From Adenophora triphylla var. japonica (lineage: Eukaryota; Streptophyta; Magnoliopsida; Asterales; Campanulaceae): a stretch of DNA of 64,000 nt. A program made the translations under genes and the position numbers. A model generated the notes under the pieces. The model saw only the letters and a list, made by a program, of their open reading frames with translations. It was not told the origin of the DNA and did not search any database. Shown here piece by piece: positions 33,144 to 44,321 of the stretch; position 1 is the stretch's first letter, and every line of letters starts with the position of its first letter. Where the stretch lies: positions 1 through 64,000 of the forward strand of contig JAFEMH010001470.1 of the NCBI GenBank assembly GCA_022495995.1. The letters run 5' to 3'.

Positions 33144-34298
33144 TCAAAAGAAGTATCTTCTAAGGTGATCGCTATTCCAAGCGTGCTTGAGCTCTGCTCC
33201 TTCCCTTGGTCGCAATATGTAGGTACCCTCCTTGACTATTTTGGTAACCTCATATGGTCCCTCCCATTTCGGGGACAGTTTATTGAAACCAGGTTGGGCC
33301 CCTTGGACCTCTACGCTTCTGAGTACCCAATCTCCAACTGAAAAACTCCTCCTATTCACCCTTTTATCGTGGTGCTTCTTCGCTTTCTGCTTGTAGTTCA
33401 CCATTTTTTCATATGCCCGCATTCTCTTTCCTTCGAGATCTTCCAGGTCACACCTTCTGTTTGCCTCGTTTTGAGACTCGTCGAAGTATGTGACTCTGTA
33501 CGAGGGTAGGGCAACCTCAACTGGAGCCATTGCCTCTGACCCATACGTGAGCGAGAAAGGAGTTTATCATGTAGAATTTCTTATAGTTGTGCGGACAACC
33601 CATAATGCGGTCTGGAGCTCGTCCAACCATCGTCCTCCTCGCCCCTCCAAATTTTTCTTTAGGACAGTCAGGACTAGCTTATTTGCGGCCTCAGCCTGGC
33701 CGTTTCCTTGAGGATAGGCAACTGCAGATTTGCGGTGTTGTACTTTCATTCTCTCACACTCCTCGGTGAATTTTGCGGAGAACTGAGTGCCATTGTCTGA
33801 AATTATTGCTCGGGGAACTCCAAATCAGCAATAGATGTGGTCGTGGACGAAATTGATAGTATTCTCCTCGGAGATGGTAGCTAAGCCCTTGGCTTCTGTC
33901 CATTTAGTAAAATAATCCACGGCCACAACATCATACTTAATGTTTCCTCTAGCAGTTGGAAATGGTCCAATAAGATCTATCCCCCACGTATCAAATGGCC
34001 ACGATGGTACTACCAAAGTCTGCTCTGTTGATGATAGTCTAGGAATGTCCGCAAATCTCTGGCACTTATCACACTTTCTGACGTACTCTTGTGCATCCCT
34101 CCTCATCGTAGGCCAAAAGAAACCTTGGAATTTGATTTTGTCTGAGAGAGTGCGAGCACCTGGATGTCCGCCACAAATTCCTTCATGGACCTCATAGAGT
34201 AAGTTGGTGACCATGTGAGTTTTGACACATCTCAGCAAAGGTTTGGTGAACGAACGTCGAAAAAGTACCCCTTCGAGGATGAGGTATTTCGCGGACAC
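33144..34298 (-). pseudogene. int: Tat-3 integrase with one nonsense codon and one frameshift
   Basis: 34298-33825 holds the zinc-binding part (HEGICGGHPG ... RKCDKCQRFA) and the first catalytic aspartate (WGIDLIGPFP). A TGA at 33825-33827 interrupts HIYC/FGVP, where CGA would restore an arginine. Reading resumes with ISDNGTQF (second Asp) and NGQAEAANK (Glu), then a frameshift near 33550. 33530-33144 is the C-terminal part (SVGDWVLRSVEVQG, PKWEGPYEVTKI). All three catalytic acids are present, so the damage is light. Confidence 0.88.
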
Positions 34299-35260
34299 CG
34301 TTCTGATGGCTCTAGCCTTTACTGGATCCTCGAGGAGGGTCTGTTTCTCGATGTAATCCTTGATCTCATCTACCCAGTCCCTTACTTGATCCTCAAGATT
34401 GTTTATCTGAATTCGATCTATAGCGAGTCTTTACGCAGAACTCAATCGGCAATGTTGTTTCTAATTCCTCAATTTCTTGATCGGTTATTACGGAGAGGAG
34501 GTCGGCTTCCACATTATCCTCTCTCATGACTTGGTTCTCATAGTAGGTGAAATTTTTGACGAGGGTTTTTGCAAGGCCGCGATCGAGTTAGTCTTGGGTT
34601 GATAGTATCATACTCCCCCTAATATGATTAACTATGAAATTTGAGAGTCACTATTGATCTCTATATTCTGAACTCCCAAGTCTCTTGCCAATTCCATGCC
34701 TGCTATAATCGCTTCATACTCAGCCTGATTGTTAGATGCCTCGAACTTGAACCTCAAGGCCCTCTTAAATTTCTCCCCGCAGGGTGCGATCAGAAGTATG
34801 CCCGCGCCACTAATTAGCTTGCTCGCAGATCCGTCCACGTATAAAATCCATACCTCCTCTGGACGCTCCCTTGGCCGTATAATTTCTGTGCTCGGGCTAT
34901 TTGGGACTTCTTGATTACGCCGCTTTCTTTTTCCCAGTCGTGTCTCCGCCATTACGAATGATGATTCTACCACAAAATCTACTAAGGCTGCGCTTTGATT
35001 GTCTTTCTCGGGAGTAGGTGATCGGAACTCGGTGAGCTCGATAGACCAAGCTAGCATTCTCCCGAGGACTCTGGTTTGTGTAAAACCTTTCTAAGTGGGG
35101 CCTCGGTCGATACGAGTTATAGGGTGTGCAGAAAAGTAAGCTCTTAATTTTCGAGCAGATACAAGCAAGGCGTAAGCTAACTTTTATATATTAAGATAAC
35201 GCCCTTCTACGGCGGACAACGCCTTAGATACATAATAAACTGGTTTTTGGGAGTTATTAT
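34299..35260 (-). pseudogene. Tat-3 RNase H, broken near its ends
   Basis: 35057-34632 encodes an additional RNase H domain: WILYVDGSASKLISGAGILL (first Asp), NNQAEYEAIIAGMELARDLG (Glu) and INSDSQ (Asp). Upstream (35260-35060) are KPVYYVSKALSAVEGRYL and LVSARKLRAYFSAHPI, the end of the RT-linked RNase H. Stops around 34630 and 35060 break it. Confidence 0.82.
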
Positions 35261-36230
35261 CCTCCCTCACAAGAACAGCAGCTCTTGCCCGGATCGATGC
35301 TTGCTAAAAACGAGAAAAAGCTCTTCCCGGGCACCGGGCTGCCTAATGCAGAGGTGGTGCCCGAGGTATGTCTTGACTTCTTCAAAAGCTTGATGGAATT
35401 CTTGATTCCATGCAAATTCATCAGGCTTCTTCCCCCCTTTTAGAGTTTTGAAGAATGGGAGGCATCTCTCTGCTGACCGCGAGATGAAGCGGCCAAGTGC
35501 GGTGATGCGACCATTGAGCTTTTGCACATCCTTCACGCAAGCAGGAGGCTTCATGTCCAATACGGCTTGGATTTTTACGGATTAGCCTCTATCCCTCTTT
35601 GATTGACCATGAATCCGAGGAACTTGCCCGCCTTGACCCCAAAAGCGCACTTAAGGGGATTTAGCTTCATGTTATTGCGGCGCAAGTTTTTGAAGGTTTC
35701 CTCCACGTCGAGCTCGTGGGAGTTTTCCTTAGTTTTTATAACCATATCGTCAATATAGGCTTCAAGGTTTTACGCCGGTTGGTTTTGAAGACCAGATTGA
35801 CCATTCGCCGATATGTGGCTCCTGCATTTTTAGCCCGAAGGGCATCATTTTGTAACAATAAGTCTTGCCCGCTTGCCGATGAAAGCAACGGAGCGGACAT
35901 CTTCAGGAGCCATTTGGATCTGATGATAGCCGGAGTATGCATCAATGAAGCTCAATACTCTGTGGCCGGTATAGAATCCACCAGTCTGTCTATGCGAGGA
36001 AGAGGAAAGCAGTCTTTGGGGCATGCTTTATTGAGATCCGTGAAATCAACACACATCCTCCACTTGCCGTTGGATTTTTTGACCATAACCACATTGGCCA
36101 GCCATTTTGGGTAGGTAATCTCCTTTATTATCCCCGCTTTGAGTAATTTTTCCACCTCTTCCTTGATCGTCATTTCTTTCTCCGGAGAGAAGTACCTTGA
36201 TTTTTGATGAATGTTCTTGAAGGATGGGTC
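35261..36230 (-). pseudogene. RT: Tat-3 reverse transcriptase, frameshifted
   Basis: The N-terminal half is in frame with protease (GKWRMCVDFTDLNKACPKD, LPRIDRLVDS). A frameshift in the bases around 35965 ends the frame at 35952; the next frame gives VLSFIDAYSGYHQIQMAP. The catalytic AYIDDMVIKT is at about 35770-35740, followed by LGFMVNQRGIEANP. All key blocks exist but over at least three frames. Confidence 0.87.
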
Positions 36231-37466
36231 ATCATTGATTTTATGGAGGATCACGTCCTCGCTGATTCCTTGCATATCCTCCACCCTCCAAGCGAGCACA
36301 TCACAATTTTCTCTAAGGAACTCGATGAGTAGCCTTCTCTCCTCGCAGTGAATTTCCAGCCCAACCTTAACAGTTTGCTCAGGGAAGTGGTGGTTGATGA
36401 CCACTTCCTCGAGCTCGTCGTTAGGTTGAAGGTCGCTGATTTCACGATTGTGCAAGGAGTCAATGATAATAGTTGGGGGGTTGACCTGAGCTCCGGTCAG
36501 TGTTGCCATAGAGTATATGACATCGCGGTCAATCTCTCCCTCAATTCCTCGATCAATGTATCCTCCCTCAATAGGGGCCAACTGTTTGGATTTTCTACTT
36601 GTCTTGAGCTCCACCTTAGTGGAATGGAAAGAAAGCATGCCAATTGGAATGGGTGGCGGCACAAGTGCTAGGGCCTTCCCTTTCTTCGTTTTGTCCTCGC
36701 CCTCTATCTGCGGGCAGGATGTCTGGCCTTTATCTGCCTTTCTCTTCTCCTCGAGTGCTCGGAGGAATCTCCCGGGCTGGTTCTTGATGGTAGCAACCCC
36801 GCCTGGGGTGTTAAATTTTACCCTTTGGTGGGGAACGGAAGCAACTATTCCCAATTCGGCCTGAGCAGTTAGGCCGAGAATAGCATTGTATTGGGAAGGA
36901 AGATCGACCACCATGAAAGTGATTTTGGCCGTCTTCTGCATGGGTTTTTCCCCAATAGTTACTTCAAACACAATCGTCCCCTTTACCCCAACTGCGTGAT
37001 TCGTGAAGCCTTCCAACATGCCCGCATAAGGAGTCAGGTTAGCCTCGGTCATCCTCATGCTAACCAACGTGTGGTAGTAGAGGATATCTCTGGCCGCGCC
37101 CGAATCAATTAGGACTCGGTGTATGTTGGCCCGGTTTATTTTCATTGGGATGGTAATGGGCTGAGTAGAGTGAAATAGGGAGGAGGCAAGTTCACTCTTC
37201 TTGAACTCTATTTCCTGCTCTTTTTCCGGAGTCATGGGGGGAATCAGAAAAACTTTCTCCAAAGTGCGGATTTGAAGGGAGAGTTGTTTATTGGAGGGAG
37301 GCTCCTCGCCAATGAAATGAATGTCATAATCCTCCAAATCATCATCATAGTTATCTCTCTCATTCCTTTCGGGGCCACGTGTATTTCGTGCCCGCTGCTG
37401 GTTATTATTTTTGGGGGCATTGTTGTTTTTCCCTTTAACCCACTGCGCTAGGATATTTTGGTGGTT
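36231..37466 (-). pseudogene. Tat-3 gag C-terminus and aspartic protease
   Basis: The frame is open from 37465 through 35952 with no start of its own: the last gag residues (ILAQWVKGKNNNAPKN, RNTRGPERNERDN), then protease with IHRVLIDSGAARDILYY (D-S-G-A) and AILGLTAQAELGI, then a basic linker running into RT. The N-terminal three quarters of gag, the leader and the primer site are missing; the LTR joins gag directly at 37466/37467. This is a deletion derivative. Confidence 0.85.
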
Positions 37467-38286
37467 TGTTTGTACCTAGATCACAACACAAATAAGCACC
37501 GTTAAGGTCAAAGTTGGATGTTACTCCAACTCAGACCCTCGGGTGTGAGAGTAAGAATACTGAGATAATAAGGCTTGGAATACCTTGGAGTGTGTGTGTG
37601 TTTTAGGGTTTAGAGTAATATGGCTCACTCGATATATTTGGAACTTACCTTGCCCAAGGGGACAAAGGCCTTCTATTTATAGACAATGTAGTGGTGCTTG
37701 TTGATGTAAGCAATGAGATCAGCCCTAGGGGGCACTTTGGTATTTGACCAGCTGCACGTGTCCGCAGCTAATTGGCCCTGTCAGGGAGGGAACATTGACT
37801 GTCAGAGGGGGCATGGCTGAAAGGGACATGAGCCGTGTAGATAGCTTGGCGCATTAAATGAAATAGTAGGCGCCTGACTGAGCCGCATTAAATGCGTGAT
37901 GGGGGAGCCGGCAACTTGTATGTCAGAGCCAGTAAGCTAACTTGCTTAGTAAGGCTTGATATTAACCGGGAAGCAGACATGTGCCCGCGGTCAACATGGT
38001 GGTCGCGGTCAAAGGTATTTGACACGGGCACAGATGGAGCGGTCATGCCTCCTACGGGCATACAATCTGCGGGCACGGACCTAATGGTCATAGGTCGTGA
38101 GGGCACGAATATATCGGTCAGGATCCTTCCGGTTTTTGATAGGATTAATGCGGGGAGGGACGCGGTCTTGACCTCAAGGGCCTATCTGTCCGCGGTATTC
38201 CCCCCCAGCGGTCTAGGAACTGCCACGTCACTGGTTCCTTGGACCAGACCGAGCGCGGGCCCGATCCAGTAGATCCGGGCTCATCA
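37467..38286 (-). repeat. Tat-3 5' LTR (about 820 bp)
   Basis: On the minus strand it starts TGATGAGCCCGGATC and ends GGTACAAACA, with TATAAATAG (37673-37681) as core promoter about 600 bp into the LTR. No second copy lies in the window because Tat-1 truncates the element on its other side. The two flanks (TGGTT and ATTAT) do not match, which argues against a solo LTR inserted into gag. The inner boundary is uncertain by about four bases. Confidence 0.68.
37673..37681 (-). promoter_or_regulatory. TATA box of the Tat-3 LTR
   Basis: TATAAATAG on the minus strand, at the expected place between U3 and the transcribed part. Confidence 0.6.
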
Positions 38287-38657
38287 ATTATATTTACTTT
38301 AAAATAAGTGTTGCTAATAAAATGAGTTGATCTTACGAAAAACGTATTTTTCTCTAAGATATAGAAAAACGGTGTTCCTAAGTGTCAGTTCTAATATTAT
38401 AAAGTGTTAGTTCTAGTATTATAAAGTGTTATATATATAAAATGGCACTTCTAACCATTTAGACCGACACTTATACATATTCAATCCGACAATTTTAACA
38501 CTTGTTAAAAGAGGGCTAGTAGTAGTTTTAAGTATTGTCAGTTTAGTTTGAGATTGATCATATACATTGTTTTCTACCCTTAATCTGTTTCAATTTAGTT
38601 TGAGATTGATCACATACATTTTTCTTATTCTCACACCGAATAAACTTTAGCCGGAGA
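38287..38657. other. A/T-rich flanking DNA between Tat-3 and the copia element
   Basis: No gene is seen. CAGTTTAGTTTGAGATTGATCA occurs twice (38539 and 38592), and AAGTGTTAGTTCTA-like words repeat at 38377-38430. Confidence 0.5.
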
Positions 38658-38962
38658 TGATAAATTTGAGAGAAGATGAAGAAATTATGTATATATTCAT
38701 CATAATCATATTACAAAGAAGGGAGTCCTCCATATATACAAAGTCTAACCCTAATTGGCTAAAGAAGAAAAGAGATAAATAAGGAACAAGATATACACAA
38801 TTACACAAACTCAATCTCCTAGAATAATTTATATGATCATCCGAATATATTCACAAATATTCGGATATCAACTCCTTCATCAATTACACAAACTCAATCT
38901 CCTAGAATATTTTATATGATCATCCGAATATATTCACAAATATTCGGATATCAACTCCTTCA
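38658..38962 (-). repeat. Copia-1 3' LTR
   Basis: It contains an internal tandem duplication of about 83 bp (CAATTACACAAACTCAATCT ... TATCAACTCCTTCA) that is also present in the other LTR, so it predates insertion. Confidence 0.93.
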
Positions 38963-38973
38963 CTCCCCCTCAA
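38963..38973 (-). other. Copia-1 polypurine tract
   Basis: Minus strand TTGAGGGGGAG directly before the 3' LTR, the usual plant copia plus-strand primer. Confidence 0.8.
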
Positions 38974-39434
38974 GTTGGCGCATGAAGATTACGAATGCTC
39001 AACTTGCCAACCAGGAAACGAAAACGGACAGATCCAAGCGGTTTGGTGAACAAGTCCGCTACTTGATTTGTAGTTGATATCGAGTGAGTCACAATATCTC
39101 CGGAGTCAACTCTTTCTCGAACAAAATAACAATCCATGTCAACATGTTTGGTCCTTTCATGAAACACAGGATTGTTTGCTATGTGACACGCTGCTTGATT
39201 ATCACAAAAAAGACGTGTGCCTTCGGGCTGTGGTGCCTCGAGCTCTTCTAAAAGCCACCGTAGCCAAATAACCTCGCTAACAGTAGTTGTCATGGCTCGA
39301 TATTCCGCCTCTGCTAACGACCTAGACACAACTGATTGCTTCTTTGTTCGCTAGGAAATTGGAGCTCCACCTAACGAAACAAAATAACCTGTGCAAGATC
39401 GCCTACTCATAGGACATGCACCCCAGTCAGCGTC
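38970..39434 (-). pseudogene. Copia-1 RNase H, C-terminal part (right of the Athila-1 split in coding order)
   Basis: It reads SLAEAEYRAMTTTVSEVIWL, RLFCDNQAACHIA, HVDMDCYFVRERVDSG and TNQVADLFTKPLG, giving the Glu and Asp catalytic positions and the usual copia C-terminus. Across the split, AYCDAD at 48556-48575 continues into WGACP at about 39430-39416 once one GCGTC copy is counted, so Athila-1 cut the codon run of the first RNase H aspartate block. A stop (TAG) also occurs near 39352. Confidence 0.88.
39430..39434. repeat. Target-site duplication GCGTC, left of Athila-1
   Basis: Matches 48556-48560 exactly. Confidence 0.95.
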
Positions 39435-40993
39435 TGTTGGGTGTTTAACCTAACGGTTTATTTAATTCCGCAAGCGCACGGGCTATTGTAATATAGCGGG
39501 TGCAAGTACGGGTCGATCCCACAGAGACAGGGTATACTAGAGAATATTTTTGTCTTTAGAAAGAAATGAAAAGATTGGGGGGAGATAAAATTTGTTTTTA
39601 GAAAAATAGAGAGAATCATAAACAGAAAGTACTTTGATTAAATTCTTATAAAACGAAATATTCTCGGGATTGGAAATCATACACATAATCTTATTCATCA
39701 AATCGTCATTGTCTTAGAGATAAAAGGTTTTCATAAAAAGCAAGGATGGTATGTTAAGCCTACGCTACTTCGGGCTAAGACAGTAGCGTTTGTATTCTTC
39801 ACTAATTATGTCCTAACTGTTTGAGATTTCCGTTTACGTTATTTCCGCCCTGTCACAAACGGGCGTTCCGGCTTATCTCTAGCTGACCATAATTAGTAAG
39901 AATCCATTAAGAACGAGAGTCAACATACTTTCCATTCAAAGAACATCCCTAGGCCATTGAACTACTCTCGTGATCAATGAAACCTAGTTTCTTTATATGG
40001 TTCCGTCAATCGAGATTCTCCGCTAGGTACTTCTCTCAACTGACTGAATCATACAAATTGGACATTTCCAAAATGTAAGGCATTTAGAGAATGATATAAA
40101 GAAATTGTTTAGATGAAGGAAGAAGACAAGACTTAAACATTTTAAGATGATGAATAAGTATGCTTTTGAGTTTCCAACCCCAAGAATAAGGGGGATTACT
40201 CACGAGCCATTTATAAAGTATAAGCAATTAAAAGATTGAGTAAGAAATACTTATGAATGTAGAAGGCAAGTGCTGAAAATAATGCTTCACTTTTATTTCC
40301 TCCAAAGTAACTTCAAGAACAAAAACAATGACTTTGATCTTCCAATTTCCTTAGAAAATTGTTGCCACAAGTGTTTGTACTTTCAATCTATCTAATATCA
40401 GTGATTTCCCTCTAAATTTTCGTATCTAAGACTGATCACTAGGGTCCTATTTATAAAAGGGAGGAGACTCTTCAATCGGGTGCCATCAAAAGGTGCCTTT
40501 ACGTCTGCAGTCGCGTTTTGCACGGCCGCGTCAAGGAAGTTGCACGGCCGTGTGACCCTTGGCGCCAGATTTGAATTTTGAGTCTTGACACTTCGCACGG
40601 CCGCTCCTGTCCAAGCTGCACGGCCGCTCCATATGATGACACGGCCGCTTCCTCTTCAAGACACGGCCACTCTATATTTTAGGGCAAAAAGTGGTCTGAA
40701 AAAGGCCAGGTGCACGGCCGCTCCATCTTGGCTGCACGGCCGCTCCATCTGGAATTTTGGCTTTGTGCTCTTGATTTGGTTGGTGCTCTTCCATGTCTTT
40801 TGCCTTGAAGTGTCCAAGTATAGAAATGAACCTAAAACCTGTCTTTAAATGCAAGAAATATACCAAAAGCGTAAAATCTAGAAAATAAGGAAAAGGAACT
40901 AAAAAGTATATGAAATGAAATGAGAAATGATGTTTTATGCAATAATAAGTATATAAAACTAAGGATAAATGACTATATAATAGTCACTTATCA
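39435..40993 (-). repeat. Athila-1 3' LTR
   Basis: TATA box (CTTTTATAAATAG, minus) at 40448-40460. Upstream of it (40521-40742) lies a cluster of seven exact CACGGCCG words plus one CACGGCCA. Confidence 0.95.
40448..40742 (-). promoter_or_regulatory. Athila-1 LTR promoter: TATA box and CACGGCCG cluster
   Basis: CACGGCCG starts at 40521, 40543, 40596, 40619, 40640, 40713 and 40735, with CACGGCCA at 40662. The copy at 40543 extends to the ten-base palindrome CACGGCCGTG. The cluster begins about 60 bp upstream of the TATA box. The 5' LTR has the same layout (TATA near 48010, cluster near 48083-48305). Confidence 0.6.
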
Positions 40994-41011
40994 AACTCCC
41001 CCACACTTAAG
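40994..41011 (-). other. Athila-1 polypurine tract
   Basis: Minus strand CTTAAGTGTGGGGGAGTT directly before the LTR start TGATAAGTG, the typical Athila arrangement. Confidence 0.85.
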
Positions 41012-42298
41012 CTTTTGCTTGTCCCCAAGCAAACTTAGAATGAAAATACGGAGAGGGAGAAAAAGCAAGATTTGATCCCTCATAAATAAAGTAGAAAGCC
41101 CTTAAATGCCTTTTAGATAATGCATTTATCTTTCTAATCAAATTTTGAATACCTTTAAAAATTTATCTATGAAGAAGCATTTTAGGGATATTTTTTAAGG
41201 AGATAAAATGCAAGACTATAACCTAATATAGCATATATAGAATTTTGACCAAGTAAAGCATGCTAGAAGGATAATTCTTAGATTTATTTCTTGGTAGAAA
41301 AAGCTGTCACTTTTTAGAGTGATTTTTGAGAAAAGATGAATTTATTTCTTTAAAATGTACAAGAGAAGGTATAAACATTTATTCACAAATTAGAAGTTCC
41401 TGAAAAATTGAATTGCATTCTTGAATCACAAGGGTGAAAAATGGATGATGATAGTGGAAAAATCTCATCAAAGTTAAACAAATTTATCTTATTTTTGCAC
41501 GTGTTATATTTTTGCAAAAGACCTAAGTTATTTTTGATCCTTTCAAGTAGGAGACATTGTGGTCGCGAACCCCATGTTCCTAATACTTAGATCAAGAATA
41601 CTTTTGGATATTACTCCCGTTTGGCAAGGAAGCATCGTCGCAGCGAACGCCGTGCCCCGAGTTACTTAGGAAGCAATAGGTTTCTTTTTGCTTTTAAGGA
41701 TTGGTGACAAATGTCACTCTTTTTAGCAATAAGATAAAAGTGTTTTACTTTGATTTGATTTGAAAAATGGAAGGATGAAATTTTTGATGAAAGGGTGTGA
41801 TTCAAGGGATGCAAACAAAAAGGTGCTTCTAAAAAGGGAATAAACATTTAATAAAGATAAAAGATGTACAATCTTAAAGAAATATTTTCAATATTTGCAT
41901 ATATGACCAAGCATAAAAAAGAATTCCTTCTAATCAAATGCATTTTCCTTGATGAGACTCTATATTGTGCTATACTAACTTATGAGGCTTTCAATTATTT
42001 CCTAAAAATATCCCTATATTTTCCCTTTTTATAGATTTCTTATTGTATAGAAAATATGAGAGGAAAGATAAATAGGCATTTATACTAGGACAAATGGTAA
42101 GCATAGAGATAATGATTTTTGATCATCATAGGGATTTTATTATATATATATTTTTTTATATACTATTATACATGCATAAAAGAAAAATGCAACTAAGTTA
42201 AAAAGAAAAAATTACACTAGAAAGCGATTAAATCTAACCTAGAAAGCAAGTAAAAATTTAAAACTAGAAAGCGAAAAAAAATAAAAGGATAAATATAC
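41012..42298. other. Athila-1 3' untranslated region
   Basis: A/T-rich with no convincing gene. AACCCCATGTTCC and AACGCCGTGCCCC-type phrases at 41560-41670 form a loose duplication. Confidence 0.5.
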
Positions 42299-42335
42299 CC
42301 CCCCCCACACTTGAAATGAACATTGTCCTCAATGT
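42299..42335 (-). other. Second polypurine-tract-like block in Athila-1
   Basis: Minus strand has TTGAGGACAATG, then TTCAAGTGTGGGGGGGGG. It resembles the terminal block at 40994-41031 (CTTGGGGACAAG, then AAGTGTGGGGGAG) but lies 1.3 kb upstream of the LTR. It may be an internal plus-strand priming site or a relic. Confidence 0.4.
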
Positions 42336-42381
42336 TTTAAGGAACAATGCCAAATCCCGGGAGGGTAAAGAGAAAAACTTA

Positions 42382-43638
42382 CTAAAATGGTGGTGGTGGT
42401 GGAAAGTTGTCCCAATAGTTTGCCCCATAGTTGTAAATGTCGTCAATCCTTCCTTGAGCATGTTGAATACGACCATCCATTTGGCCGAGTTGTTGAAGGA
42501 TTTGAGCGTTTTGCTCAAGTAGTTGACCTTGTTGGGCAAACATTTGATCGAACCTTTGGTAGAAGTCGGGTGGCAGTGGGGCTTGAATCTCTTCTTCTTC
42601 TTCTTCTTCTTGGCCCTCTCCTCCAATGGCATTTGGAAATATCCAAGTCTCGGGCTCTCTTATTCGAATGGTGGGGAGATTGTTGCTTGAGAGTACAATG
42701 TAGGGCGTTTTATCCGCTCCTACTAACCAATTATACTCATTATTCCCCCTCACCGAGATGAGTTGCATAGTCCGAAGGGTTGGAATATCCAGTTTTGTCG
42801 ACCCTCTCACCTCTACCCATTCATTTGGAATCTCAAAATTAAAATGCTTGGCAAATAATGTAACAATTCCTCCCATATGAATTTCCCCATTAAAGGTTGG
42901 AGAAACGATATCACCAATTAACTCAAAGAATAAATTTCCCAAATTCATCCTTCTTCGCTCCCAAACAAAACACCATAAAACAAACAACTCCTTTCTATTC
43001 ACGGTTCCCTTATCCTCTCTAGCAAAGATGGTACAAGCGAACATCCTATGAATGAGGCGGAGGGATGGGTGAATGATAGAAGAAGCTTTGGCACTCCGGG
43101 ATGTGTAGGATGGAAGGCCGGTAATTTGGTTCCAAAAAACAGTCTCATTATATTCAATGGGCATGTCGGGAAAAGACTCCGTTTGAAATGATAATCCCAA
43201 AATTCTACTAATCTCAGCCCCGGTCAAATGAAGCTCTCTTCCTCCAAGGCGAAAGTCCAAATGGAACTGATTAAAAACCCTTCCTGTCAATCTACAAGTT
43301 TCCTCCACAATTTTCATCCTAAATGTACTCAGAAATTCTAAGGTAAGGACCTCATAGGTTTTCTCATGCTTCTGAAGGAAGCCATCGGATCTCAATCCCA
43401 TAAAAAGAGTAAGAGCATCCCCGTAAAGTCCTAATGTTCTCAGGGCAAGCCTATCAGGAAATTGGGTTGGCCTAATCCTCTTAGAACTCAAGGCAACAAA
43501 ACGTTCCGTCTCCCTTGAGCTTCTAAAATCAATCCCCAAAGTATTGAGAGTAGGATTAAAGTTAGAAGAAGAGCCTTTCTCTTTTAGGGACTTCTTTGTT
43601 GCTCTCTCTGTAGCCTTCCCTTTCCCTTTGGTAGACAT
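42382..43638 (-). CDS. ATHILA ORF-1-family protein (PF03078-like), intact
   Basis: The 418-codon frame starts MSTKGKGKATERATKKSLKE (basic N-terminus) and ends in a proline tail. Residues of about 40-330 match the Athila family (RPTQFPDRLALRTLGLYGDA, YEVLTLEFLSTFRMKIVEE, GRELHLTGAEISRILGLSFQ). A glutamate run follows (about residue 345), then a glutamine-rich coiled coil (QQGQLLEQNAQILQQLGQMD). I see no signal peptide or membrane segment, so an envelope role is not supported. It occupies the place downstream of the missing pol. Its function is unknown. It has no internal stop although gag in the same element is broken. Spacing to the upstream protease is about 680 bp, with a promoter-like cluster between them. 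Confidence 0.85.
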   Translation of the reverse strand: MSTKGKGKATERATKKSLKEKGSSSNFNPTLNTLGIDFRSSRETERFVALSSKRIRPTQFPDRLALRTLGLYGDALTLFMGLRSDGFLQKHEKTYEVLTLEFLSTFRMKIVEETCRLTGRVFNQFHLDFRLGGRELHLTGAEISRILGLSFQTESFPDMPIEYNETVFWNQITGLPSYTSRSAKASSIIHPSLRLIHRMFACTIFAREDKGTVNRKELFVLWCFVWERRRMNLGNLFFELIGDIVSPTFNGEIHMGGIVTLFAKHFNFEIPNEWVEVRGSTKLDIPTLRTMQLISVRGNNEYNWLVGADKTPYIVLSSNNLPTIRIREPETWIFPNAIGGEGQEEEEEEEIQAPLPPDFYQRFDQMFAQQGQLLEQNAQILQQLGQMDGRIQHAQGRIDDIYNYGANYWDNFPPPPPF

Positions 43639-43939
43639 TATCTCAAAAACTCAGAAAAATTGAAAGACAAGAGAGGTGAAGGAGTTTTTACCCGAAGAAA
43701 TTTTGCTGAATAAACCCGAAATCCTTGATGCCCAGCCACTGAAATGTCCAAGAGCTTCCTCCTTAACCTTAATCTTGAGCAATCCCTTCGAATTTTATGA
43801 AATGGGTGAAGGGTTTTGGTATTTTCGGAATTGGGGTTTTAGGAGGGTTTTTGGACTAATTTTGGTGGGAGAGAAATGATTGAGTGGTGGATTTGAGGAT
43901 GATTGAGGGTTGTAATGTAGGTTAGAATGGTAGAGAGAT

Positions 43940-44166
43940 GGGTATTTAAGGTGGGTGGGGCGGAGGTATAGAGAGAAGAGTGAAGGAGATGAAGTGAATG
44001 AGGGAGGAGGGAGAAGGGTGCGTCTTTTTTACTGGAACGACGCAACTCCCCAGACGTTTTGCACGGCCGTGTCAAGGGGCTTGCACGGCCGCTCCCTTTT
44101 GCTGAGTTAACCCGTTCTGACTCGATATGAACTGCACGGCCGCTCCAAGTGTAATGCACGGCCGTG
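43940..44166 (-). promoter_or_regulatory. Candidate internal promoter upstream of the ATHILA ORF
   Basis: CACGGCCG occurs at 44062, 44084, 44135 and 44157. The stretch at 44055-44095 resembles the LTR cluster at 40515-40550 (GCACGGCCG, GTCAAGG, TGCACGGCCG). A TATA-like CTTAAATA (minus) lies at 43943-43950, about 115 bp downstream, and the ORF starts about 300 bp further on. Use as a promoter is inferred from the match with the LTR. Confidence 0.45.
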
Positions 44167-44321
44167 CTAACCAGAATTTCATCATTTTTTAAATCTTTTT
44201 CTTTTATACCTACAAAACAAGGTTAGCACAATAAAAACTTAAAAATAAAAATAAAATTATATATAAAATAAAGCAAAAATAATCCATCGGTTACCATCCC
44301 GATGATGCTTGTTTTAGGTCC

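Noticed and set aside
37467..38286. A solo LTR inserted into gag
   Set aside because: The five bases on the two sides do not match and gag does not resume on the right; a deletion derivative fits better.
42382..43638. An envelope gene
   Set aside because: The ATHILA ORF has no visible signal peptide or transmembrane segment; it is kept as a protein of unknown function.
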